NCBI RefSeq assembly: GCF_900110105.1
Contig: NZ_FOCL01000008.1
Span: 1-64,000 of the forward strand
Length of the DNA: 64,000 nt
Reading direction: 5' to 3'
Source: Mucilaginibacter gossypiicola
Lineage (GTDB): Bacteria > Bacteroidota > Bacteroidia > Sphingobacteriales > Sphingobacteriaceae
Both the position numbers and the translations under genes were made by a program. Shown piece after piece: positions 8,055 to 15,437 of this stretch (position 1 is the first letter of the stretch; every line of letters starts with the position of its first letter). Below the pieces are notes generated by a model, which made no database searches, had not been told where the DNA came from, and saw nothing but the letters and a program-made list of their open reading frames with translations.

Positions 8055-9095
8055 TTATTTGTAAGCAATTGCCGCACTCGAAGGTCCGGTTAATGGCAGA
8101 AGCATTGTTGATTGAAATCCTGCGATATCGGCCCACCTGTTAAAGTCGGCAAATGTATAATCAAAGCCAGTCCCTGTTTCAATAAGCATATTCAAACTCA
8201 TCATCATACCAAAAACATTTTGCTTTCTTTCATCATCTATAATCCCCTCAATAGCAACGAATGCTCCTCCCGCGGGGAGGGCGCCATAGGCTTTTTTCAT
8301 TAAGGCTATTTTATTTTCTTCGTTCCAGTCATGCAGGATATTACCCATTACAACAACATCAGCATTGGGTATTGGCATGCTGAAGAAGTCGCCGCTTGCT
8401 GTTTTTACCCTGTCAGATAGCCCGAATTGTTGTATGGTAGCGTTTGCAATAGGTTCGACCGGCGGCAGGTCAAAACTGGTGCAATGCATGTGTGGATTAT
8501 GTTTGGCTACCATTATGGAAAGCAACCCTGCCGAACCACCCACATCAACCAGCGTTTTATACTTTGTGAAATCAAACTTTTGAGCAAAGGCCATAAAATT
8601 ACCCATCTGGATGCCGCTCATGGCATTGGTAAATTCTTTTAGTTTTTCAGGATCCCGGTATATCAAACCAAAAAAATCCTCGCTCCTTTTAGCTTCGTTT
8701 TGCGGCAGACCGGTAAGCAATCCCTCGCCTAGGCTCCCCCAAAAGGCGTACAAACGGTTGTTCATCATTTCGAGGATGCCCCCGATATACGATGGCTTGT
8801 TTTTATCTAAAAATGTATCTGTATCAATGGTGTTTGAGTAAATAGCTGTATCAAGGATTCCGTCGCGCTTTAAAAATCCAAACACGGTTAAGGCATCTAA
8901 AAAATCATAAACATTCCTGTCGGTACAATTAAGTTTTAAAACTTCTTTAACATCTTTTGCACTCATCGTAGCCTTTTCGGCAAGCTTGGTGAATAACTGA
9001 AAACTTACGGCGGTTAACAGAATTTTTGAAGCCCAAAAGCCTGTGCCAATTTTCATGATGTTTTCTGGCGATGGTTGGTTAGGTTGCTGTTCCAT
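8055..9095 (-). CDS. O-methyltransferase of the small-molecule (COMT/hydroxyneurosporene) type
   Basis: The protein has 346 residues. A winged-helix dimerisation domain (about 1-110) is followed by a Rossmann methyltransferase domain with motif LVDVGGSAG around Asp184. NILHDWNEE is typical of this family, whose catalytic His-Asp sits in an LHDW context. The family methylates hydroxyl groups of phenolics, polyketides or carotenoid-like compounds; which one cannot be read. It is transcribed toward the TehB-like methyltransferase. The 347-base gap upstream (9096-9442) holds a terminator at 9331-9361 and nothing else I can recognise. Confidence 0.83.
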   Translation of the reverse strand: MEQQPNQPSPENIMKIGTGFWASKILLTAVSFQLFTKLAEKATMSAKDVKEVLKLNCTDRNVYDFLDALTVFGFLKRDGILDTAIYSNTIDTDTFLDKNKPSYIGGILEMMNNRLYAFWGSLGEGLLTGLPQNEAKRSEDFFGLIYRDPEKLKEFTNAMSGIQMGNFMAFAQKFDFTKYKTLVDVGGSAGLLSIMVAKHNPHMHCTSFDLPPVEPIANATIQQFGLSDRVKTASGDFFSMPIPNADVVVMGNILHDWNEENKIALMKKAYGALPAGGAFVAIEGIIDDERKQNVFGMMMSLNMLIETGTGFDYTFADFNRWADIAGFQSTMLLPLTGPSSAAIAYK

Positions 9096-9330
9096 TTTTT
9101 TAGTAATTACAGGTTTAAAAAATTGGTGTGGACGGAAGGTTGTTTTTACCTGGGTAGGTAAAATTAGTTATCTAATTTACAGGGATTTAATTTAAGATGA
9201 AAGGAATTTATGCCTGTGATTGAATTAGCTTCCGGAGGCTCATTTCAGGCTTTTTCTCGGGGTAGGATTGTTGCGAAAGCTTTCTAATGCATGTTTTTTT
9301 GTTTTCATGCCCGGCGAACTCTAAAATTGA

Positions 9331-9361
9331 AAAGCCCTTAGAAATTTAATCTAAAGGCTTT
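9331..9361 (-). terminator. Intrinsic terminator after methionine aminopeptidase
   Basis: An 11-position stem (9331-9341 with 9351-9361, one mismatch) encloses a nine-base loop. On the minus strand the stem is followed by TTTTC. It is 81 bases past the stop of the aminopeptidase gene, the only gene reading into it. Confidence 0.7.
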
Positions 9362-9442
9362 ATCAAAAAAGTTCAACGAATGTTTTGTTTAATTATTTAA
9401 GCAGGAAGCGTGTTATGTGAGTGCCGTTATATTAGCCGATGA

Positions 9443-10207
9443 TTAATCCCAAATACCATTCTGTGCAGTGAATATCACCGGTTGGCCACCTGTTACCATA
9501 ATGGTATGTTCGTGTTGTGCCACAAAGCCACCTTTATTACCAAGCAGCGTCCAGCCGTCGGCTTGTGTTTCGGCAATTGTTGATCGTGTTGAGATAAACG
9601 TCTCTATAGCTACCACCGAGTTCTTTTTAAAACGGGCGGTGTTATATCTGTCGCAGAAATTGGCAATCTCATGAGGCTCTTCATGCAGGCTACGGCCAAC
9701 GCCATGGCCGGTGAGGTTTTTTATAACGGCGTAGCCGGCTTTTTTGGCTTCGGTTTCGATTAATCTGCCAATCTCCGAAATCCTGACACCGCCTTTGATA
9801 TTGCTGATCGCTTTTTTTAAGATCTCTTTTGACGCTTCTACCAGTTTGCCATGGCCGTGAATATCCTGCCCTAATACAAAAGAACCACCGTTATCGGCCC
9901 AAAAGCCATTTAGCTCTGCAGATACATCGATGTTTACCAAATCGCCCTCTTTAAGGATTTTATCGGCCGATGGGATGCCATGAGCAGCTTCTTCATTAAC
10001 GCTGATACAGGTAAACCCCGGAAAATTGTAGGTTAACAAAGGTGCAGAACGCGCGCCTAACTGCGTCAGCAATTCGCCGCCGTAGTCGTCAAGCTCTTTA
10101 GTGGAGATCCCTGGTTTGGCATATTCCCGCATCTTCTTAAGCGTAATGGCTACAGCATCACTGGCTTCCTGCATACCAATTCTCTCGTTTTCGGTGGATA
10201 TAGACAT
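9443..10207 (-). CDS. map: Methionine aminopeptidase, type I
   Basis: The protein has 254 residues, the usual bacterial length. All pita-bread fold metal ligands are recognisable: VNIDVSAELNGFWADNGG gives the two Asp ligands, TGHGVGRSLHEEP the His, VAIETFIS the first Glu, and QHEHTIMV the second Glu. EEAAHGIP carries the substrate-pocket His. The enzyme removes the initiator methionine from nascent proteins in the cytosol. It has its own TAATTTTG promoter element 21 bases upstream of the start and a terminator downstream. In many Bacteroidota this gene sits in a ribosomal-protein operon; here it stands alone, so a second copy elsewhere is possible. Confidence 0.93.
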   Translation of the reverse strand: MSISTENERIGMQEASDAVAITLKKMREYAKPGISTKELDDYGGELLTQLGARSAPLLTYNFPGFTCISVNEEAAHGIPSADKILKEGDLVNIDVSAELNGFWADNGGSFVLGQDIHGHGKLVEASKEILKKAISNIKGGVRISEIGRLIETEAKKAGYAVIKNLTGHGVGRSLHEEPHEIANFCDRYNTARFKKNSVVAIETFISTRSTIAETQADGWTLLGNKGGFVAQHEHTIMVTGGQPVIFTAQNGIWD

Positions 10208-10228
10208 CTGCTAATTTTTTATGTGCTG

Positions 10229-10236
10229 CAAAATTA
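10229..10236 (-). promoter_or_regulatory. -7 element (TAATTTTG) of the map promoter
   Basis: Exact match to the Bacteroidota -7 consensus TAnnTTTG on the minus strand, 21 bases before the aminopeptidase start. A -33 element was not convincingly identified. Confidence 0.5.
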
Positions 10237-10362
10237 GCAATTAATGCACTGGATAGCGTTCTCTGAATGTCAGTTTATGACATCAGAGCCCCGGCAAATA
10301 AAGCTTGAGTTAAATAATATTGATTAAAGTTGAAGTTTCGTCGCACGCAAAAGCAATCGGGT

Positions 10363-10704
10363 TTATGCTTTTTTTACAAACTCAGATTTAAGCGCCATGG
10401 CACCAAATCCATCGATCTTGCAGTCGATGTTATGGTCGCTATCTACCAGGCGAATATTTTTGACTTTAGTTCCGGCTTTAATACCCTGGGGCGAGCCTTT
10501 TACCGGAAGATTTTTTATAATTACAACAGCATCGCCGTTTTGCAAAATATTGCCGTTGCTATCTTTCACAACAAATTGATCGCCCGCGCTATTGTCTTCT
10601 TCTTCGGGTGCCCACTCATGGCCGCATTCCGGGCAGGCCAGTAAGCCGTTCATTTCATACGTGAAGGTAGATTTGCATATTGGGCAAGGAGATAGCTCTG
10701 TCAT
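10363..10704 (-). CDS. YjdM/PhnA-type zinc ribbon protein
   Basis: The protein has 113 residues. An N-terminal zinc ribbon (CPICKSTFTYEMNGLLACPECGHEW) holds two CxxC knuckles, followed by the PhnA-type SH3-like domain (VKDSNGNILQNGDAVVIIKNL). The family was once called alkylphosphonate utilisation protein PhnA, but its role is not phosphonate breakdown and remains unclear. No phosphonate genes are near. It lies 155 bases upstream of map on the same strand and probably has its own promoter. Confidence 0.88.
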   Translation of the reverse strand: MTELSPCPICKSTFTYEMNGLLACPECGHEWAPEEEDNSAGDQFVVKDSNGNILQNGDAVVIIKNLPVKGSPQGIKAGTKVKNIRLVDSDHNIDCKIDGFGAMALKSEFVKKA

Positions 10705-10838
10705 ATTAAAACTTTACGGAGTAAAACTAAAAAAAGAACCGGATAGCGCCAAAATTAAGCGATGCCATACCGCAAAAGGTTTCGTTTGATAGCATTCAAG
10801 TGTTTATATCCTTCTGCCGTAATTCTGTGTCTTTCACT

Positions 10839-10846
10839 TATCTTTG
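10839..10846 (+). promoter_or_regulatory. -7 element (TATCTTTG) of the ABC-F gene promoter
   Basis: Exact TAnnTTTG consensus 24 bases upstream of the GTG start at 10871. It overlaps the in-frame TTG at 10844, which rules that TTG out as a translation start because it would lie upstream of the transcript. Confidence 0.6.
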
Positions 10847-10870
10847 CGCAAAATTCAATATATCCATACA

Positions 10871-12505
10871 GTGATTAATGTCAATAACATTTCCGTTTCT
10901 TTTGGCGGAACCACCTTATTTAGCGATGTAACTTTCTCTATAAACGAGAATGATAAAATAGCCCTGATGGGCAAGAATGGCGCAGGCAAGTCAACCATCC
11001 TCAAGATCATCGCCGGCGCTTCCAAGCCTACTACCGGCAATGTAACCGGCCCCAAAGACGCGGTAATAGCCTATTTGCCGCAACATTTGCTCACCCAGGA
11101 TAACGTTACCGTTTTTGAGGAAACGATGAAAGCTTTTGACGAGGCCAATCAAATGCAGAAAGAGCTGGATGAAGTGAATGAACAGCTCAACATCCGCACC
11201 GATTACGACAGTGACGACTACATGAAGCTGATTGAACGGGTATCGGAGCTGAGCGAAAAAGTTTACTCGCAGGAAGAGGTGAATTATGATGCAGAGGTTG
11301 AAAAGGTACTGAAGGGTTTGGGTTTTGAGCGTAAAGATTTCACCCGCCAAACTTCCGAATTTTCTGGTGGCTGGCGCATGCGTATCGAGTTGGCTAAAAT
11401 TCTGTTGAAAAAACCGGATTTGATCTTGCTGGACGAGCCTACCAACCACATGGATATTGAGAGTATACAATGGCTGGAAGATTTTTTGGTGAACTCGGCA
11501 AAGGCCGTTATGGTTATCTCTCACGACCGTACTTTTGTTGATAACATCACCAACCGTACAATAGAGGTTACCATGGGCAGGATTTATGATTATAAAGCCA
11601 AATACACCCACTACCTCCAGTTGCGTGCCGACCGCCGGGTACATCAACTCAAAGCCTACGAAGAACAACAACGTTTTATTGCCGATAACCAGGAATTTAT
11701 TGACAGGTTCAGAGGTACATATTCTAAAACCTTACAGGTACAATCCCGCGTGAAAATGCTCGAAAAGCTCGAGGTTATCGAGATCGACGAAGTGGATACT
11801 TCGGCATTGCGATTGAAATTTCCACCGTCGCCACGTTCGGGCCAATACCCGGTAATGGTTGAAGACCTTACAAAAATCTACGGTGATCATGTTGTATTTA
11901 AGAACGCAGCCATGGTGATTGAACGAGGCGAAAAAGTGGCTTTTGTTGGTAAAAACGGTGAAGGCAAGTCGACCATGATCAAAGCCATCATGGGCGAGAT
12001 AGATTTTGAAGGATCTTTAAAAGTAGGCCATAATGCCAAGATCGGATACTTTGCCCAAAACCAAGCGGCCTTGTTAGACGAGAATTTAACAGTATTTGAT
12101 ACCATCGACCAAATCCCATTGAGTGACGGCACTGTAAAGATCAAAGATCTTTTGGGTGCGTTTATGTTCAGCGGCGACGATACCACCAAAAAGGTAAAGG
12201 TACTTTCGGGTGGCGAGAAAACGCGTTTAGCCATGATTAAACTGCTGCTGGAGCCCGTAAACGTACTGATCCTGGATGAGCCAACCAACCATTTGGACAT
12301 GAGGACCAAGGATATTATCAAAGATGCCCTAAGAGATTTCGACGGAACGCTGATCCTGGTGTCTCACGACCGTGATTTCCTTGACGGACTGGTACAAAAA
12401 GTATTCGAGTTTGGCAATAAACGCGTCCGCGAACATTTTGAGGATATTAAAGGATTTTTGGCCTATAAAAAGATGGATAGCTTGAAGCAGATTGAGCAGG
12501 GGTAA
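10871..12505 (+). CDS. ABC-F family ATPase (ribosome-associated translation factor type)
   Basis: The protein has 544 residues from a GTG start (MINVNNISVSFGG). An upstream TTG is excluded because it lies inside the promoter. It has two ATP-binding cassettes in one chain and no membrane segments, as in EttA/Uup/YdiF proteins. Cassette 1 has Walker A GKNGAGKST (about 35-43), signature SGGWRM and Walker B LILLDEPTNHMD. Cassette 2 has GKNGEGKST, SGGEKT and LILDEPTNHLD. The interdomain linker is charged and helical, as expected for the P-site tRNA interaction motif. Known members act on ribosomes to resolve stalls or protect from antibiotics; which role applies here is not evident. Monocistronic with its own promoter. 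Confidence 0.9.
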   Translation: MINVNNISVSFGGTTLFSDVTFSINENDKIALMGKNGAGKSTILKIIAGASKPTTGNVTGPKDAVIAYLPQHLLTQDNVTVFEETMKAFDEANQMQKELDEVNEQLNIRTDYDSDDYMKLIERVSELSEKVYSQEEVNYDAEVEKVLKGLGFERKDFTRQTSEFSGGWRMRIELAKILLKKPDLILLDEPTNHMDIESIQWLEDFLVNSAKAVMVISHDRTFVDNITNRTIEVTMGRIYDYKAKYTHYLQLRADRRVHQLKAYEEQQRFIADNQEFIDRFRGTYSKTLQVQSRVKMLEKLEVIEIDEVDTSALRLKFPPSPRSGQYPVMVEDLTKIYGDHVVFKNAAMVIERGEKVAFVGKNGEGKSTMIKAIMGEIDFEGSLKVGHNAKIGYFAQNQAALLDENLTVFDTIDQIPLSDGTVKIKDLLGAFMFSGDDTTKKVKVLSGGEKTRLAMIKLLLEPVNVLILDEPTNHLDMRTKDIIKDALRDFDGTLILVSHDRDFLDGLVQKVFEFGNKRVREHFEDIKGFLAYKKMDSLKQIEQG

Positions 12506-12603
12506 AAATTAGTGCAATATTTTTCATAGCCGGATGAAAGATATGACTTTAATCATTCAGATGAAATCAAGCATGTTACCCAAGCTCATTATGTCTTGAA
12601 AAC

Positions 12604-13407
12604 TCATTTTTGAGTATTGATGTTAATTTCTTTTAGTACGAGGTCTTTGTTGTACCCAAATTTTATCACGGTAATTGTATCTCCAATTTTTTTCGTTTTA
12701 GCATTATAGCTTTTGCAAATTATGTTATCGCCATATTTGGTAATTATAACCCTTGAATTATTTGATGTAAATACTTCAAACGATTCTTTTTTTGATGCTA
12801 CGCCATATCCTATAAGAGCAAATATGAATGAAGCAGCAACGTATAAAATTAAATCTTCGATGATTCTATCTGTAAAAGGTTTTTGAGGTCTTACGATATC
12901 TAACTTAAATTTTTCATGCAATTTGTTTTTTAAATCAGTTTGGGATATTTCTGGTTCAATAGATTTTAATTTTTTAATAGCCCTTTTTACTCTGATCACG
13001 TCGATTATACTTATAATTATACCAAATGCTAATAATAATCCGGTAATCGACCATATCACTAAATATACTTTTATCGAAACATTCGTGTTCAACATCAAAA
13101 ATAATGATAGTATCAAGCCAAACCCGAAAATTTGAATTAGCATTTTTTTCATTTTATCGTCGGTTAACAGAGGAAAACTTAAAATGAAACTATTAACTGC
13201 CAACGGCATCAAGCTTAATGCTAGCAGAGTGTATATTGAGAACTTCAAAACAGTATTGACTTGAACATCAATAAAACTTATTGGTATATCAAAATAAAAG
13301 CAATAACCCATTTCAAATTGAAAACAAAAAAAATACATCAAACCACTAAACACGGTAAGGGTAACAGCGGGATTGCTTTTTAAATAATTGAAGAAGTCTT
13401 TAATCAT
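12604..13407 (-). CDS. Hypothetical five-helix membrane protein
   Basis: The protein has 267 residues and no recognised family. Predicted membrane helices lie near residues 14-31, 48-73, 86-103, 110-135 and 185-205. A charged cytosolic segment sits between helices 4 and 5, and about 60 polar C-terminal residues form a beta-rich tail (SRVIITKYGDNIICKSYNAKTKKIGD region). A 60-base stretch counted by eye (13021-13080) is 30% G+C, well below the housekeeping neighbours, which suggests recent acquisition. It is convergent with the ABC-F gene and divergent from the DUF3883 gene. Confidence 0.65.
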   Translation of the reverse strand: MIKDFFNYLKSNPAVTLTVFSGLMYFFCFQFEMGYCFYFDIPISFIDVQVNTVLKFSIYTLLALSLMPLAVNSFILSFPLLTDDKMKKMLIQIFGFGLILSLFLMLNTNVSIKVYLVIWSITGLLLAFGIIISIIDVIRVKRAIKKLKSIEPEISQTDLKNKLHEKFKLDIVRPQKPFTDRIIEDLILYVAASFIFALIGYGVASKKESFEVFTSNNSRVIITKYGDNIICKSYNAKTKKIGDTITVIKFGYNKDLVLKEININTQK

Positions 13408-13478
13408 AAATGGTCGAAATACAATGGATTAAGTTTTTATACGAAGATATAGCTTTTCATGTCCTTTATTAAAAATAA

Positions 13479-13592
13479 CGCTACGCCGTTTTGGTGAGGT
13501 TTGAAGCGATAAGAAACTGGTTTAGTAACGGAGCGACTACAAAGACGGTTTTTGCAATCGATGATTTAAACCATGACACTGGCGGGGAATGA
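13479..13592 (+). other. Possible gene remnant (C-terminal fragment)
   Basis: Reading from just after an in-frame TAA at 13476-13478, an open stretch of 37 codons ends at TGA 13590-13592. It contains protein-like sequence (RFEAIRNWFSNGATTKT, then VFAIDDLNHD). It has no convincing start, and a strong terminator in the same direction follows at 13647-13682, as if the 3' end of a lost gene survived. I do not recognise the family. It could also be chance. Confidence 0.25.
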
Positions 13593-13646
13593 TCCATTAA
13601 TTGGGCGGCAGTGTTTACCGCCGAACTACTTTAAAGGCCAAATAGG

Positions 13647-13682
13647 CCAAAAGCCTTCAGACTTCCGTCTAAAGGCTTTTGG
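13647..13682 (+). terminator. Orphan strong hairpin terminator between divergent genes
   Basis: The 16-position stem (13647-13662 with 13667-13682, one mismatch) has a TTCC loop and a TTTTGG end. It looks like the terminators elsewhere in the window (compare 9331-9361). No complete gene reads into it: the gene to the left is transcribed leftward and the gene to the right begins at 13890. It fits only the remnant at 13479-13592. The rest of 13683-13889 is AT-rich and shows no gene. Confidence 0.55.
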
Positions 13683-13889
13683 TTTAAAATGTGGTGCTTA
13701 GATTACAAAACTCGAACCCTTTATGGCCGATTTGTATTGTATAGCGGGTTCGTAGAAATAAATATGGTGCTTATGATAACATCGACCATAAGTTAAAACT
13801 ACACCTAATAACGTAATAATTAATTAACAAGTAATAAATAACTATAAATTCTAAGTAATTTGCTGATACCATTATCATTCACAATCAAT

Positions 13890-15146
13890 ATGCCGCAAAT
13901 TGAAATTAACAGAGACCTTAGAGAAGCACAATTATTTTTTGAAGATCAAATTCCATTGATAGAAGATGGCAGAAGGCAATTGCATGATTTAAGACAGGCA
14001 TTTGTAAATTATTATACCTTGCGGAGAATAAGGACGATGTCATTGGATACATATGCCTTAGGAAATAATCTTCCAGATGATGGATATAATTTTTGTTATA
14101 CTATAGAAAGAGAATTAGATAAACTCGGTCGAACAATTGGCGCTAACGCATTCAAGTTTGGTGTCTATTTTGGCAGAACAAAATCTGATTCTGAATATAA
14201 ATATCGCCATACCAAGAAGTTCGGAAATACCTATCGAGAAGCTTTTGAAAATGTCAAAAATGCTATCGTTAAATTAATTGTTGATGGAAATGATGAAAAT
14301 TTAGATGAAATTATCAAGAGTCCCATTTCACCAATGTTTAAGGGGAAAATACTTTCAACCTATTATCCCGAAAGATATTTGAATGTTTTTTCTGACGACC
14401 ATTTGGAATACTTTTTAACTCAACTAAATATTGATACTAAAGAGTTAATTTGGTCCGATCCTGTATTAAAGCGAGAGGTCTTAGTAGATTATAAAAACCA
14501 AGATTCTGTTATGAAATCATGGTCGGTTGATATCTTTTCTCACTTTTTATATACGGTCTATCCTGGGCGTCCCCCACGCGAAAATGTAGAAGTACCAACC
14601 GATCCATTGAAAGACTTTAAACCACCTGTTTTTCCTATTAACCCTACCCCTGTATTTATAGATTATGAAATTGCTACAGACGAAAATACACCTAATGTTA
14701 ATAAATCTGTTAAACAAGAGTCGGAAAATCCAGACTATGAAGGTAAACGCAAAAGAGACAAACAATTAGGAGACAGAGGGGAACACCTTGTTCTACAAAT
14801 GGAAAGAGAAAGGCTAAAGCTTTTTCCGAAACTTGCAAAACGAGTTAAAAAGGCAAAATTTGATTACATGGGTTATGATATACTTTCATTCGATGAAAAT
14901 GGTTTAGAGAGGTATATTGAAGTCAAAGCTACCAAATCAAAATCAGGCCAAGCAAACTTTTTCCTTTCCTATAATGAATTACAAAAAGCCACAGAGTTAA
15001 AAAATTACTGGGTTTATATGGTTTATGATATATTATCTACTACCCCGAAAGTTTGGCGAATTCCCAATCCTTTTCACCCAGAAAATGCTTTAGTAAAAAA
15101 GACGCCAATTTCTTATCGGGTTGTAATTAATACAAAAAGCCAATGA
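13890..15146 (+). CDS. DUF3883 domain protein, probable PD-(D/E)xK-type nuclease
   Basis: The protein has 418 residues from the ATG at 13890; a TTG 30 bases upstream is also in frame but less likely. The C-terminal ~130 residues match DUF3883 (RDKQLGDRGEHLVLQ, then FDYMGYDIL and YIEVKATKSKSG). D330, E344 and K346 are spaced as in PD-(D/E)xK nuclease cores. The N-terminal part contains KILSTYYPERYLNVFS and HLEYFL, which resemble the recognition regions of McrB-like restriction proteins; this is a weak similarity from memory. DUF3883 occurs in restriction and other phage-defence proteins. Three 60-base lines counted by eye gave 27%, 30% and 42% G+C, lower than neighbours. It lies beside tRNA-Arg. 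Confidence 0.72.
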   Translation: MPQIEINRDLREAQLFFEDQIPLIEDGRRQLHDLRQAFVNYYTLRRIRTMSLDTYALGNNLPDDGYNFCYTIERELDKLGRTIGANAFKFGVYFGRTKSDSEYKYRHTKKFGNTYREAFENVKNAIVKLIVDGNDENLDEIIKSPISPMFKGKILSTYYPERYLNVFSDDHLEYFLTQLNIDTKELIWSDPVLKREVLVDYKNQDSVMKSWSVDIFSHFLYTVYPGRPPRENVEVPTDPLKDFKPPVFPINPTPVFIDYEIATDENTPNVNKSVKQESENPDYEGKRKRDKQLGDRGEHLVLQMERERLKLFPKLAKRVKKAKFDYMGYDILSFDENGLERYIEVKATKSKSGQANFFLSYNELQKATELKNYWVYMVYDILSTTPKVWRIPNPFHPENALVKKTPISYRVVINTKSQ

Positions 15147-15229
15147 GATTAAAAGAGCAGGATAAAGAAAGCTTGTAAAAAATAAATCCGCAAAATTACG
15201 ATGAATTTCGCGGATTTTGGTGAAAGTAG

Positions 15230-15301
15230 TGGTCCCGACGAGAATCGAACTCATATCTAGAGTTTAGGAAACTCCTATTCTATCCGTTGAACTACGGGAC
15301 C
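15230..15301 (-). tRNA. tRNA-Arg (anticodon CCU)
   Basis: The 72-base cloverleaf is complete: acceptor GGTCCCG/CGGGACC, a D arm, an anticodon stem GGAGT/ACTCT with loop TTCCTAA giving anticodon CCT (plus-strand 15266-15268), a four-base variable region, and T arm ATGAG-TTCGATT-CTCGT. The discriminator base is A, and CCA is not encoded. It reads AGG codons. Its 3' end points to the AT-rich patch at lower coordinates, the side on which integrating elements usually sit. Confidence 0.95.
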
Positions 15302-15437
15302 ATTTAAAATCAGCCTCAAAAGGCCGATCCTTTATTTAGTTTGCAAAGGTGCAATTTTTCAATGAAAAATCACACCTTAAAATTCAAAATTTAAAACAGG
15401 CTTCATTTGCACATCTGCACATTTGAAATCTGCACAT

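Noticed and set aside
10844..10870. TTG start giving a longer ABC-F protein
   Set aside because: The TTG lies inside the TATCTTTG promoter element; the family normally begins at the GTG at 10871.
13700..13755. tRNA-like CGAACCC / GGGTTCG motif pair near the DUF3883 gene
   Set aside because: No cloverleaf can be drawn, and it does not match the tRNA-Arg 3' end, so it is not an attachment-site copy.
12506..15229. A full genomic island with integrase
   Set aside because: No integrase gene and no direct repeat of the tRNA 3' end were found; only composition and position point that way.
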